Positions 25,801 through 34,481 of a stretch of 64,000 nt of DNA are shown piece by piece. Each line of letters starts with the position of its first letter. The first letter of the stretch is position 1. The notes under the pieces are model-generated. The model made no database searches. It was not told where the DNA came from and was given only the letters and a program-made list of their open reading frames with translations. A program made the translations under genes and the position numbers. Source of the DNA: Haloechinothrix halophila YIM 93223 (GTDB taxonomy: Bacteria > Actinomycetota > Actinomycetes > Mycobacteriales > Pseudonocardiaceae); the NCBI RefSeq assembly GCF_000504245.1, contig NZ_KI632509.1, forward strand, positions 5,359,502 through 5,423,501. Direction: 5' to 3'.

Positions 25801-26142
25801 CGGCTCTCCCGCGGCGATACTGGCCCTGCGCTGCCCACTGGGGTCCAGTTCATCGAGCAGCCGCGACCCGGCGAGCACCCGCAGCCGAGCCCGCACCCGC
25901 TCCGCGAGCTGCCGCGCCGCCTTGCGGGTGAAGGTCAAGCCGAGCACGCGTTCCGGGGCGACGATGCCGTTGGCGACCAGCCACACCACACGGGCGGCCA
26001 TCGTCTCGGTCTTGCCCGCCCCGGCACCAGCGACGACCAGCGCAGGCTCCACCGGCGCGGCGACGACCGCGGCTTGCTCCGGCGTCGGCGGGTGCAGGCC
26101 AAGCGCCTCGGCGATGCGTGCGGGGGTGGCGATGGTCGTCAT
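22822..26142 (-). CDS. adnB: AdnB subunit: UvrD-like helicase with RecB-like nuclease domain
   Basis: 1106 residues from ATG 26142, overlapping adnA's stop as ATGA. The motor has Walker A AGAGAGKTETM (about 38-48), a canonical DEYQDTGHAQR motif II near residue 280, and a QAIYGWRGA motif downstream. The C-terminal nuclease shows LRGRMDAVF, VVDWKTG and QLAAYRVAW, the RecB-family GxxD...DxK...QLxxY signature. In mycobacteria AdnAB is the heterodimeric motor-nuclease that resects double-strand breaks; AdnB carries the leading motor. Length and motif completeness match AdnB and not AdnA. Neighbours (adnA, alkyltransferase-like gene) match M. tuberculosis Rv3201c-Rv3204 from memory. Confidence 0.93.
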   Translation of the reverse strand: MTTIATPARIAEALGLHPPTPEQAAVVAAPVEPALVVAGAGAGKTETMAARVVWLVANGIVAPERVLGLTFTRKAARQLAERVRARLRVLAGSRLLDELDPSGQRRASIAAGEPTVLTYHAYAGRLLSEHGLRLPVQPGARLLSETASWQLAHRVVSTWDEDIETDYVPMTITESVLKLAGELGEHLLTPERLEAHTEQLTSLIENAPRAKGGRQELQQDLVKVIDAQRFRVRLLPLVAEYQRRKRAEGALDFADQMALAARLGAEHPEVIDIERERYGAVLLDEYQDTGHAQRVLLRSLFGTGGRPPMPVTSVGDPVQAIYGWRGASAANLPRFTTDFPCVKGGTSVPAREYGLLTSFRNPPEVLTLANAVSEPLRDDAAELRPRDGAPPGDVRCALHSDVAAEREWVADEIAARWFPGDADADTDSDSADVGPPTTAVLVRRRADMAPIASALRERGVPVEVVGLGGLLAEPEVADLVATLRVLADPMSGSAAARLLTGARWRLGAADIAALWRRARELSAEDKGGSQDDLTAIVVPERAELAGLVDALDDPGDAANYSAEGYRRIRTLGAELAALRRRIDQSLPELIADIERTMLLDVEATARQGPTGRVQLDAFADVVTEFAESSANPTLLSFVDYLATAEHAEDGLEPGEVEVAADRVQVLTVHAAKGLEWQVVAVPHLVRSVFPGDRRGGCWLTALTELPAVLRGDAEDLPELRVSPGMDRKEMLDAVKEHKEAFTERHAAEERRLCYVALTRAEETLLVSGHWWRETGAKPAGPSEFLTELAELIESDPGLGRVVHWAAEPDGDNPYLATAREGHWPADPLGERRQAVTEGAELVRAALAEGVSAAGATTNERVGADDLYAEQGLGTDEDPDGWAEDTDVLLAERARARSEPEQVALPAQLSVSQLVELAADPSALARKLRRPLPQPPNTVARRGTAFHAWLERRFGSARLLEFDDLPGAADTNAQHDSDAEELRRKFEASEWAERTPYDVEVPFVCELDGMTLRGRMDAVFADQDGGWTVVDWKTGAVPGEDAMTSVSVQLAAYRVAWAALRDVPLERVRAAFHYVRHDYTARPADLLDADGLRELLRSVQPRAASGG

Positions 26143-29100
26143 GACGTCACCTGCCTGCCCTCAAGTTGCAGCGGGCAGCACGCGCGGGCAGGGCACCGGC
26201 CGCAGTCGGCACTCTCGCGGGCGAGATAGTCGGGGCCGAGGCTGTCCAACGCGGCGGCCTGCACCTCGGCCAGCCACTCCTTGCTGGCGTCGTCGTCCAA
26301 CGCGTCCTGCCGCAGTTCCTTCGCGGCACCGGTCTTCTTCACCGCGTCGGCGACGTAGACCAGCCTGCCACCGCCGGGCTGCACGCCCGTGCCCGCCGCG
26401 CCGAGCCAGACCGCGAGTTGGTACGTCGCGAGCTGTGGATGTTCCGCTGCTTCCGCCTTGGTGACGGCCTTCTTGCTGGTCTTGACGTCGACGATCACCA
26501 GCCTGCCATCGCGGTCAGCCTCCAGCCGGTCGATCCTGCCGCGCAGCCGGACACGACGGTCGCCCGCAGGAAGTTCGACGTCGATGTCGCGCTCGACGCC
26601 CAACTCGGTCAGCTCGTCCCTGCTGGTGGTCAGCCACGTCAGGAACGCTTCCACCATCTGACTCATCCGGCGCCGTTCGCTGCGGGTGTACCAGGGTGCG
26701 CCCACGTCGATCTGCTTCAACGCGACGTCGAGCGCCTCCGCCAGTTCCTCCCTGGTGGCGCCCTCGGCCGCGGACTGCGCGAGCGCGTGAATGACGGTCC
26801 CCGCGATGGCGGCGAGCTGCGGCGGATCGGCACCACCGTTGCGTTCAAGCAACCACCGCAACGGACACCGCCGCAGCATGTCCACTGTGGAGGGTGAGAC
26901 CGAGATCGGCTGATCGTCACCAAGCAGCGGGGCATCGCTGGAGACATCGACGAGGCCGTACCACGAATCCGGGTGCGCGCCAGGTACACCCGCCTCAGCC
27001 AGCCGCGCGAGCTGCCGCGCGGCACGACGGCGACGTTCTGGGTCGGTGGTGGCGTCGCACACGGCGGCGCGCAGGTCGCCGACAAGCCGCGACAGCACCA
27101 ACGGTCGTTCCGGTTCCTGCTGCGTGGGGATACGGCGCGCATCGTCGTCATCACCCGCGACGTCGGCAAGCTCCTCGATGAACCGAGACGGCTGCTCGTC
27201 CTCGCCCTCCACCGCGCTGACCAGCAGACGACTGCGCGCGCGGCTGACCGCGAGATAGAACAGCCTGCGTTCCTCGGCAAGCAGCGGCGCGATCGCTGAG
27301 ACTTCGTTGGCCTCCACCCCGGAGACGATGTCGACCAGCCGCTCCACCCCAAGCAGCGAGCCGCGCGGGCGCAGGTCGGGCCAGCTGCCCTCCTGCACAC
27401 TCGCGATCGCCACCACTGTCCACTCTCGGCCAGCAGCGCCGTGTGCCGTCACCAGCTCGACACCGTCCGAGCGGGCGGCGGTTGGCGCGAGGCTGTCGCC
27501 CGCGATCCGTTGTGACAGCAGATATTCCGCGAAGCCGCCGACCCCCGCTTGTGGCAGTCTGTCGACATAGGACCCAGCGGCGTGGAAAAGCGCGACGACG
27601 GCGTCGAGATCAGCGTCGGCCTGCCTGCCGAGCGAACCGCCGCGCTCGGACAGCGCAAGCCAGCGGCGTTGCAGCCCACTGGCGCGCCACAGCTCCCAGA
27701 GCACCTGCTCGACCCCTGCGTTGCGCGCGATGGCTTTCCTACCAGCGGCGAGAACATCGGTAATGCGACGCAGCGGGGCGACCTCGGAGTCCGCGAGACC
27801 GGTGAGCGGATCACCGGTGCGCAGCGCCTCCACCAGCAGTTCGTCACTCTGCCGCTGGCCGCCGCTCGTATGCTCCAACCTGCGCAAACCGCGCCGTAGC
27901 CGCCGCAGCGCGAGCGGGTCGGCCCCGCCAAGCGGCGAGGACAGCAGGTCCTCGGCGAGCCTCGCATCCAACAGGTGCGGGTCGGCGGCGACGCGCAACG
28001 CCGTCAGCAGCGGGCGCACAGCGGGGTTGCGCGCCAGCGGCAGCTCGTCGGCCGCCGCGGCGATCGGCACGCCAGCCGCGCGCAACGCCCGTTGCAGGAC
28101 AGGGAACGTCCGGCCCGCCGAGCGCACGACGATAGCCATCTCCGACCACGGCACGCCGTCCATGAGGTGGGCGCGACGCAGCCGGTCGGCGATCCAACCC
28201 GCCTCGACCGACGCCGTGGCGAATTTGCGCACCACGACAGTGGCGTCACCCGCAGGGCTGACATCGGTCTGCCTCGGACCCGGCATACCCGCCGCGACCC
28301 GCGAGGCCGCACGCGCGACGTCCGCGCCCATGCGGTGCCCGGTATCCAGCACGACGGTGCGCTCGCCATCGGCGTCGGCATCGTTGAGTACCCGCGGGTC
28401 GGCGCCTCGGAACGAGAACACCGCCTGCTCGGGGTCACCCACCAGCAGGAACTGTTCAGCGCCCTCCCCGATGAGCTGGAGCAGCCGCCACTGCAGCGGG
28501 TCAAGGTGCTGGCCGTCGTCAACGAGCAGATGCCGGATGCGGCGGCGTTCCCGTTTCAGCAGGTCGTCGTCGCCGTGCAGCGAGAGCAGCGCCGAGGACA
28601 CCAGCTCAGCGGCGTCCAGCGCCTCTGCCGCGGGTGTGGCCAGCGCGCCGCCTCCCGCGCCCTGCAGCAGCGTGACCTGCTCGTACTGCTTCCAGAACGT
28701 GCCTGCCGCCACCCATTCCTGACGGCCGCGCTGCCTGCCGAGCCGGGTCAGGTCCTCGGGTCCGAGCCCACGTTCGGCCGCACGCAGCAGCAGATCCCGT
28801 AGTTCCTCTGCGAAGCCGGGAACGGTCAGCGCGGGCCGTAGGGCTTCCGGCCAGTACTCGGCGTCGATCTCCTCGACGTCGCCGACGAGCAGTTCGCGCA
28901 CAACGGCGTCCTGTTCCGGGCCGGAGAGCAGCCGGGGCGGCGGCAGTCCCCGATTGGTCGCTTGCACCCGCAACACACCGAAGGCGTATGAGTGGACCGT
29001 GCGCACGAGCGGTTCGCGCACCGTGCGCGGCGCTTCCGTCGCGGGCCCGTCGGTGAGCAGCCGCGCGATCTCGGTGCGCAGCGCATCGGCCGCGTGCCGG

Positions 29101-29330
29101 GACGCGGTGAGCACGAGCACCTGCTCCGGATCCGCGCCGCCGAGGATACGCCGGGCCGCCGCTTCTGCCAGCAACGTCGTCTTGCCGGTGCCTGGACCGC
29201 CGAGCACCCGCACGAACCCGGTGTCGCCGTCGAGCAGTGGCCGCACCGCCTGCGGCCACTGCCTCGGTTCGCCGGGCGTGACGGGGTCGCGGACCAGCAT
29301 TGGCCCGCTCTGTTCCGCACTCCGGCTCAT
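26139..29330 (-). CDS. adnA: AdnA subunit: UvrD-like motor with RecB-like nuclease and Fe-S cysteines
   Basis: 1063 residues from ATG 29330; there is no clear ribosome-binding site, so it may be leaderless (ATG 29300 is an alternative, and the frame extends to 29606). Walker A is GGPGTGKTTLL (about 44-54). Motif II reads VDDGQHLD instead of DExQ, so the second acidic residue is replaced by Asp-Gly spacing, consistent with a weaker motor. The nuclease domain has LRGRIDRLE, IVDVKTSK and QLATYQLAVW. One Cys in RRCPLRWLL and three in CGRCPARACC give the four-cysteine pattern of AddB/AdnA-type Fe-S nucleases. It is coupled to adnB by ATGA. Confidence 0.92.
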   Translation of the reverse strand: MSRSAEQSGPMLVRDPVTPGEPRQWPQAVRPLLDGDTGFVRVLGGPGTGKTTLLAEAAARRILGGADPEQVLVLTASRHAADALRTEIARLLTDGPATEAPRTVREPLVRTVHSYAFGVLRVQATNRGLPPPRLLSGPEQDAVVRELLVGDVEEIDAEYWPEALRPALTVPGFAEELRDLLLRAAERGLGPEDLTRLGRQRGRQEWVAAGTFWKQYEQVTLLQGAGGGALATPAAEALDAAELVSSALLSLHGDDDLLKRERRRIRHLLVDDGQHLDPLQWRLLQLIGEGAEQFLLVGDPEQAVFSFRGADPRVLNDADADGERTVVLDTGHRMGADVARAASRVAAGMPGPRQTDVSPAGDATVVVRKFATASVEAGWIADRLRRAHLMDGVPWSEMAIVVRSAGRTFPVLQRALRAAGVPIAAAADELPLARNPAVRPLLTALRVAADPHLLDARLAEDLLSSPLGGADPLALRRLRRGLRRLEHTSGGQRQSDELLVEALRTGDPLTGLADSEVAPLRRITDVLAAGRKAIARNAGVEQVLWELWRASGLQRRWLALSERGGSLGRQADADLDAVVALFHAAGSYVDRLPQAGVGGFAEYLLSQRIAGDSLAPTAARSDGVELVTAHGAAGREWTVVAIASVQEGSWPDLRPRGSLLGVERLVDIVSGVEANEVSAIAPLLAEERRLFYLAVSRARSRLLVSAVEGEDEQPSRFIEELADVAGDDDDARRIPTQQEPERPLVLSRLVGDLRAAVCDATTDPERRRRAARQLARLAEAGVPGAHPDSWYGLVDVSSDAPLLGDDQPISVSPSTVDMLRRCPLRWLLERNGGADPPQLAAIAGTVIHALAQSAAEGATREELAEALDVALKQIDVGAPWYTRSERRRMSQMVEAFLTWLTTSRDELTELGVERDIDVELPAGDRRVRLRGRIDRLEADRDGRLVIVDVKTSKKAVTKAEAAEHPQLATYQLAVWLGAAGTGVQPGGGRLVYVADAVKKTGAAKELRQDALDDDASKEWLAEVQAAALDSLGPDYLARESADCGRCPARACCPLQLEGRQVTS

Positions 29331-29411
29331 GGTTTTTATGCAATCACGCCACCCCGACATCGTGCGCCGCCGCCTCGCCGGAGTGTCGGTGCTCCTCGCT
29401 ACGGTGTCGGC

Positions 29412-29708
29412 GTGGACGAGGAACTGCACGAACGGGTGCGGGACACGGTCGCGGCGATTCCCGAGGGATCGGTCGCGACCTATGGCGATATAGCGGCGCT
29501 GGCTGGGGCGTCGACGCCGAGGTTGGTTGGCCGGGTGCTCGGTGAGGACGGCCAGGATCTGCCATGGCACCGGGTGCTGCGCGCGGACGGCACACCCGCC
29601 AAGCACCTACGTGCGGAGCAGTGCGCGCGACTGCTCGCGGAGGGGGTGATGTCGAGGAACGGGCGGGTGGACCTCAAGCGGTACCGGTGGCAGCCGGAGC
29701 GGCGGTGA
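29412..29708 (+). CDS. Alkyltransferase-like (ATL) DNA-binding protein
   Basis: 98 residues from GTG 29412. It matches the DNA-binding domain of O6-alkylguanine transferases: VRDTVAAIPEGSVATYGDIA, then the arginine-finger GRVLGEDG region. The alkyl-acceptor motif PCHRV is PWHRV here, with Trp52 in place of the catalytic Cys. Such ATL proteins cannot repair the base themselves; they flip and bind O6-alkylguanine and flag it for nucleotide excision repair. It is divergent from adnA (82 bases), and from memory Rv3204 occupies the same position in M. tuberculosis. Its last 35 bases overlap the convergent phosphodiesterase gene. Confidence 0.9.
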   Translation: MDEELHERVRDTVAAIPEGSVATYGDIAALAGASTPRLVGRVLGEDGQDLPWHRVLRADGTPAKHLRAEQCARLLAEGVMSRNGRVDLKRYRWQPERR

Positions 29709-30951
29709 ACGCTTCGCCACGCACCTCGCCGTCGTAGCCGCCCGCCGGATCGCCCAGGCCGAACAGCGCGCCGACGGTCGGGGCGACGTCGACGGTGTGC
29801 GCCTGCGCGGAACTGGCGTGCCCGCTGCGGATGACCGGGTCACCGCCCGCGATCAGGAACGGAATGGGTTCGGTCGCGGGGTGACCGTGGTTGCCAGGGA
29901 TCGGGTTGGACCACGGCTTCGGATCGCTGAACCGCCAACCTGCCTGGCAGTAGACGACGACCTCTCCCGCTTCCTTACCGAGCCCGAGCTCGCCCGGCCG
30001 GTGTGCGGACAACACGCCAGGGACGTCGGTGACGACGTCACGCAAACGCCGGATCGCCGCCGCCCGCTGGGGCGTGGGGCCGGTCCAGTAGAGCAGGTCC
30101 GCGCCGCCGTTCTGCGCGATGACGACGTTGCCCGCCAGCATCGGATCGGCGTCGATCATCGGTTGGAGTGAGACCAGCTGCCACGGCAGCGACCAGTCCA
30201 TCGAATGATCCGCGAGCACGAACAGGACCGAGTTCTGCCAGCGTCCGGTGTCCTTGAGGTGGGAGACGATAGCGCCGAGCCGGTCGTCGGAGGTGCGCAC
30301 CGCGCCAGTGCGGGCGAGCGCGAGCGTGGTGCCGGTCAGGTCGGAGTGGCCAACGCGGTCGCAGTCCCCGAGGTTGCAGAACAGCAGGTCAGGATCGGCC
30401 TCGTCGATCATCGCGATGGCCGCGTCGGTTGTGAACGCGTCCGGCGCGTGCCCGCTGATCGGCACGATCGGCCCCGGCTCCCAGCGGTAGGTCGCGCGCT
30501 CACCAAAGACGCCGTACAGGTACTCCTTCGACAACACGGTGCCGGTACGCAGGCCGTGTTCGCGGAGCCGGTCGAGCACGGTCGGCCCGCGCAGGTCGGA
30601 CGGCCGATCCAGGTCGCGTATGACCTGCTCATCGCGGTCGTAGACGGAGTTGGCGGGCACGCGGGAACGATCGGGCCGCACCCCGCTCATCATCATGACG
30701 TGATTGGGAATGGTCTCCATGACCGGCAGCGAGCGAGCGTTGCCGAACCAGGTGCCTTCGGCCTTGAGCGCGGTGAGGTTCGGCGTGAGGCTGGGCGACA
30801 CCTCGTCAGGGCGCAGGCCGTCAAGCACGACGACGTACACCCGTCTGCGTTGCTCCCCTGCCTGGGCGAAGCCGGTGCCCGCCGCGGCGGACAGCAACAC
30901 CGTGCCGCCCGCGACCGAGGCGCGCAGGAACGTCCGCCGAGCCACACTCAT
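29674..30951 (-). CDS. Tat-exported alkaline-phosphatase-superfamily phosphodiesterase
   Basis: 425 residues. The N-terminus is a twin-arginine signal (VARRTFLRASVAGG) followed by a hydrophobic stretch and AQAGE. The mature part is of the type I phosphodiesterase/nucleotide pyrophosphatase fold: VVLDGLRPDE (metal Asp), METIPNHVMMMSG (Thr nucleophile), LGDCDRVGHSD, FVLADHSMD and IPGNHGHP provide the two-metal ligands. It is exported folded and acts outside the membrane. Substrate unknown. It is the first gene after the adnAB/ATL block, and overlaps the ATL gene tail-to-tail by 35 bases. Confidence 0.85.
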   Translation of the reverse strand: MSVARRTFLRASVAGGTVLLSAAAGTGFAQAGEQRRRVYVVVLDGLRPDEVSPSLTPNLTALKAEGTWFGNARSLPVMETIPNHVMMMSGVRPDRSRVPANSVYDRDEQVIRDLDRPSDLRGPTVLDRLREHGLRTGTVLSKEYLYGVFGERATYRWEPGPIVPISGHAPDAFTTDAAIAMIDEADPDLLFCNLGDCDRVGHSDLTGTTLALARTGAVRTSDDRLGAIVSHLKDTGRWQNSVLFVLADHSMDWSLPWQLVSLQPMIDADPMLAGNVVIAQNGGADLLYWTGPTPQRAAAIRRLRDVVTDVPGVLSAHRPGELGLGKEAGEVVVYCQAGWRFSDPKPWSNPIPGNHGHPATEPIPFLIAGGDPVIRSGHASSAQAHTVDVAPTVGALFGLGDPAGGYDGEVRGEAFTAAPAATGTA

Positions 30952-31055
30952 GAATGATCCTCACTTTCACCGTGATCGCGGTGACCTTACCGCGTTTGGG
31001 TGAAGCGGACGAGACGTGCGGGCGAGCTGGTGTCGACTACTGGCTGACCGTGACG

Positions 31056-31892
31056 TCACCTTCTCGCCTGGGCACGCGCGGGCAACTCGGCCGAGATGAG
31101 CTTGACCAGCGCGCCGAGACGCTGCCGCTCCGGCTGGACCACTGGAACCTCCTGGTCAACCAGCGGCGCGGCGGTGACCGGACCGACGCACGCGCACAGC
31201 ACGCGCTCCCGCATCGCGACCAGCAGCGAGTCGCGCCTGCCGTGTTCGCCCGCCAGAGCGAGCAGGTTCGCGGCCGCGGGCGCACTGGTGAACGCCAGCG
31301 CGTCGACGTCCCCGGCGATGGCGGCGTCGACCAGCCGGATCACGGCGTCGACGTCAACCGGCGGCAGCCAGCGATACGGCTGCGCCTGGACCACCGACGC
31401 ACCCGCATCGGTCAGCGCACCGACGAACTCCGGCAGCGGTGCGCCATGCAACTGCACCGCGATCCGCAGTCCGGCGACCCCACGTTCCAGCAAGTAGTCG
31501 AGCACCTCGGCGTTGGTCTCGTCAGGAGCGGACCACTCCTCAGTCAGGTCCTCGGCGCGCGCCGCACCCTTCGCCTTCGGGCCGCGCACGACTAGCCGTG
31601 CCGCGCCGAACCGGCCTAACAGGGCCTCACTGACGCCCCACTCCCGCGCGGCGTCGATCCAGCCACGGAAGCCCTGGCCGGTCGTCATGACGGCGAGGTC
31701 GATCGGCTCGGCGAGCACGGCGTCGGTGGCGGCGCGGAGCTCGTCGTCGTCGACGAGCGGCACGATACGGATCGTCGGGGCGTGCCGCACCGTCGCGCCC
31801 CGACGTTCCAGCGCGGTGATGAAGTCGTCCGCGCGCCGTTCCGCCGTCACCCCGACGGTGTAACCGGCGAGCGGGTCCTGCTGGTCAGTCAT
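31056..31892 (-). CDS. HemD-like protein (uroporphyrinogen-III synthase fold), NnaR paralog without DNA-binding domain
   Basis: 278 residues from ATG 31892, overlapping the WYL regulator's stop by 8 bases. The protein is closely similar, segment by segment, to residues 1-265 of the gene at 35248-36390: TVGVTAERRADDF, TIRIVPLVDDDELRAAT, RGPKAKGAARAEDL, VQLHGAPLPEFV and FTSAPAAANLLAL. It ends where the other's winged-helix tail begins. It may make uroporphyrinogen III for siroheme, or be a tetrapyrrole-sensing remnant of a regulator. Being coupled to a regulator gene and not to hem genes favours a sensory or accessory role (inference). Confidence 0.82.
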   Translation of the reverse strand: MTDQQDPLAGYTVGVTAERRADDFITALERRGATVRHAPTIRIVPLVDDDELRAATDAVLAEPIDLAVMTTGQGFRGWIDAAREWGVSEALLGRFGAARLVVRGPKAKGAARAEDLTEEWSAPDETNAEVLDYLLERGVAGLRIAVQLHGAPLPEFVGALTDAGASVVQAQPYRWLPPVDVDAVIRLVDAAIAGDVDALAFTSAPAAANLLALAGEHGRRDSLLVAMRERVLCACVGPVTAAPLVDQEVPVVQPERQRLGALVKLISAELPARAQARR

Positions 31893-32856
31893 AGATCGCA
31901 CCCATTGTCCTGATCGCGTCGGCGACCTCGCGCCGCAAGTCGACGGGCTCCAACACTTCCACGTTCGGCCCGAACCGCAACAACTCCCCCAGCGCGGGCG
32001 CGCCCGCCTCCACCGGCAGTTGCACCTGCTGCCAGCCGTCGGCGTCAACCGGCGCGGTCGCGTCCCGGACGGCGGCCGCCCCGATCGCGCCGAGATAGAA
32101 CGCCGCGTGGGTGCGTGCGAAAGGCGACATCCGCACTGTCGCGATCCTGGGGTGCATCCGGCGTTCGAAGTCGGCCGACCAGTCCCGCCAGTACGCGGCG
32201 ATGTCGAAGTCGGCCGGCCGTTCGAAGCGCTGCCCCGTATCGGTGAAGTCGCTGATCCGGGCGACGCGGTACGTCGCGACGCGCCCGGACAGGCTCCTAC
32301 CCGCGAGATACCACCTGCCCGCCTTGAAGATCAGCCCGAGCGGGTCCAGTGTGCGCTCGACGTCCTCGTCTCCCCATTTGCGGTAGGCGACGACGATCGT
32401 CCGGTCCCGCCACACCGCATCGGCCAGCGCGGCGAGATGGCCGGGGCGTTCGACGCCACGAAACCAGCCGGGGACGTCGAGGTGGAAGCGCTGCGCCACG
32501 GCATCGGCTCGCTCACGCAGCTCGGCGGGCAGCGCGGCGGTCACCTTCTGGCGGGCGGCGGCGAGCACCGCCCCGAGCCCGAGTTCGGCGGCGGCCTCAG
32601 GTAATCCCGCCAACGCGAGCGCCTGCGCCTCAGGTTCGGTCAGCCCGGTCAGCCGAGTGCGGAAACCGTCGACGAGCTGGTAGCCGCCAGCCCTGCCGCG
32701 ATCGGCGTATACCGGGATCCCCGCCGCCGATAGCGCGTCGATGTCCCGGTACACGGTGCGCACCGACACCTCCAGCTCCGCGGCCAGCTGCTCAGCCGTC
32801 AGTCGGCCCCGGTTCTGCAACAGCAGCAACACCGACAGCAGCCTGCTCGCGCGCAT
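31885..32856 (-). CDS. WYL-domain transcriptional regulator with HTH_11
   Basis: 323 residues from ATG 32856. Residues 1-60 are a DeoR/HTH_11-type winged helix (MRASRLLSVLLLLQNRGRLT then VYRDIDALSAAGIPVYA). A linker leads to a WYL domain about 150-235 with VAYRKWGDE and GLIFKAGRWYLAGRS, followed by the usual C-terminal extension. WYL regulators bind DNA and sense nucleic acid or small ligands. The gene is divergent from the DUF3224 gene by 60 bases, so it probably controls that promoter, and is translationally coupled to the HemD-like gene. The frame continues to 34923 upstream, but only the part from 32856 is coding. Confidence 0.9.
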   Translation of the reverse strand: MRASRLLSVLLLLQNRGRLTAEQLAAELEVSVRTVYRDIDALSAAGIPVYADRGRAGGYQLVDGFRTRLTGLTEPEAQALALAGLPEAAAELGLGAVLAAARQKVTAALPAELRERADAVAQRFHLDVPGWFRGVERPGHLAALADAVWRDRTIVVAYRKWGDEDVERTLDPLGLIFKAGRWYLAGRSLSGRVATYRVARISDFTDTGQRFERPADFDIAAYWRDWSADFERRMHPRIATVRMSPFARTHAAFYLGAIGAAAVRDATAPVDADGWQQVQLPVEAGAPALGELLRFGPNVEVLEPVDLRREVADAIRTMGAIYD

Positions 32857-32916
32857 GACCTGATTCTCCCAGAAAACCTGCCAATAGCTGTCAGGTAACG
32901 CGACGACGATGGCGCC

Positions 32917-33303
32917 ATGAGCGAGAACATCTTCACCATGCGCACCTGGCAGGAAGACCTCGTCAGCGGCGCCGAGGACGGGCCACGCTACGCCCATGCC
33001 CACGCGACGTTCACCTATTCCGGGGTTATCGACGGCACCTCGACGTGTGACTACCTGCTGTACTACCCCGGCGTCGGGACGACATCGCCAGGTCTTGAGC
33101 GAATCGAGGGCAGTGTCGACGGCCGCAGCGGCAGTTTCGTGATCAAGCACGACGTCGGGTTCGACGAGCATGGCGTCACCGGCACCTGGCGCGTGCTGCC
33201 CGGCTCCGGCACCGGCGAGTTGGCGGGATTGTCCGGAACCGGCACGATCTACGGTGCCTCGGAGACCATGAGCTACACCTTCGACTACGACCTGGCGGGA
33301 TAG
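32917..33303 (+). CDS. DUF3224 family small beta-barrel protein
   Basis: 128 residues from ATG 32917. Features typical of DUF3224: alternating short strands with ATFTYSGVIDGTSTCDYLLYY, a central FVIKHDVGFDEHGVTGTWRV and a terminal GTGTIYGASETMSYTFDYDL. No signal peptide, so cytoplasmic. The fold is lipocalin/allene-oxide-cyclase-like by family. Ligand unknown. It is divergent from the WYL gene and probably co-transcribed with the gene at 33308 (4-base gap). Confidence 0.85.
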   Translation: MSENIFTMRTWQEDLVSGAEDGPRYAHAHATFTYSGVIDGTSTCDYLLYYPGVGTTSPGLERIEGSVDGRSGSFVIKHDVGFDEHGVTGTWRVLPGSGTGELAGLSGTGTIYGASETMSYTFDYDLAG

Positions 33304-33307
33304 TGAC

Positions 33308-34450
33308 GTGAGCATGCTGAGCGTCGATCGGGCGCAGGTGATGGCGTATCGGGTAGCCGCGCAGGAACTGCACCGACCGCACGGCGACGTCGGGTCGTTG
33401 ACGGTGCTCGGCCTCGGTGTGCAGGACGCCCAGCGGGGATCGGCCCGGCTGGCGCTCGCGGCACGGCTCGACGTCGACCCAGGCGTGCTGAGCGGCGAGT
33501 CGTTCCGGGACACCCTGGATGCGGCGGACGTAACGCTGGCGTGGACGCACCGGGGCGCGCCGCACCTGCACCACGCGGCCGAGCTACCCGCCGTAGCCGC
33601 GTCGCTGGTGCCGCTGACCGACGCCGACGCGCAAGCACGGCTGGCCTGGCAGCGCGGCGACGTCGCCAAGGCGGGCATGCCGCCGACGGAGGCGCTGCGC
33701 ACGGCGGCGTCGGCGCTGCATGACGTCGTGGACGCCACGATGACCAAGGGCGCGGCCAGCGAACGGGTGACCGCGCGAGTGCCGGAGGGGCTGGCGCGGT
33801 GGTGTCGTCCGTGCCAGGCGACACACATCCATGAACAGGTCATGCGGCTGACGACGTTGCGGGCAGGGCTGCGGCTAGAGCCGGACGTCTTCCCCGCGAC
33901 GTTGACTCCGTTGGGTGGTGGGCTGTTGGCCGAGGAGCCCGATCCAGTCGCGTGCACCGGGGTCGCCGCGCGGTACCTGCACCTGCACGGGCCCGCGACG
34001 ACAGCGGAGACGGCGGGCTTCATCGGCACCACGAAGCGGGTCGCTGGCGAGATCTGGCCGGACGACCTGGTTGAGGTGGAGTTCGAGGGGAAGCGAACGT
34101 GGCTCGCGCGCGAAGACGTCGCGATGCTGGAGAACCCACCGGAGCCGGACGCCGTGCGGTTGCTACCGCCGTCCGACCCGCTGCTGCAGGCACGAGACCG
34201 GCGCACGCTCGTGCCGGACGAAGGCCGCCACAAGCAGGTGTGGCGGGTGCTCGGCAATCCGGGCGTGCTGCTAGCCGCGGGAGAAATCGTGGCGACCTGG
34301 CGAGCGAAGGCCGCTGGCCGCAACCGCCTCGACGTAACTCTCGACCCCTTCCTGCCGCTGCGCCACGCTGACCGCACCGCCGCCGAGGATGAGGCGGCAC
34401 GGATCGCCGCCGTGCGCGGCTTCCCTGACGTGCGCGTGACCGTGTCCTGA
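33308..34450 (+). CDS. Winged-helix DNA-binding-domain protein (HTH_42 / AlkX-type family)
   Basis: 380 residues from GTG 33308 or ATG 33314. The family (PF06224-type) is recognised by VMAYRVAAQELHRP at the start, the central AWTHRGAPHLHHAAELP segment, a WCRPCQATHIHEQVMR region near residue 165, and MLENPPEPDAVRLLPPSDPLLQARDR followed by GVLLAAGEIVATWRAK at the C-terminus. Family members are tandem winged-helix proteins, some acting as DNA glycosylases on interstrand crosslinks (AlkX/YcaQ) and others of unknown role. The QxR catalytic motif of YcaQ cannot be aligned confidently by eye, so a glycosylase function is only possible. Confidence 0.8.
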   Translation: MSMLSVDRAQVMAYRVAAQELHRPHGDVGSLTVLGLGVQDAQRGSARLALAARLDVDPGVLSGESFRDTLDAADVTLAWTHRGAPHLHHAAELPAVAASLVPLTDADAQARLAWQRGDVAKAGMPPTEALRTAASALHDVVDATMTKGAASERVTARVPEGLARWCRPCQATHIHEQVMRLTTLRAGLRLEPDVFPATLTPLGGGLLAEEPDPVACTGVAARYLHLHGPATTAETAGFIGTTKRVAGEIWPDDLVEVEFEGKRTWLAREDVAMLENPPEPDAVRLLPPSDPLLQARDRRTLVPDEGRHKQVWRVLGNPGVLLAAGEIVATWRAKAAGRNRLDVTLDPFLPLRHADRTAAEDEAARIAAVRGFPDVRVTVS

Positions 34451-34481
34451 GCAGGGGACATGGCGTGGCGAGCGGGGAACA

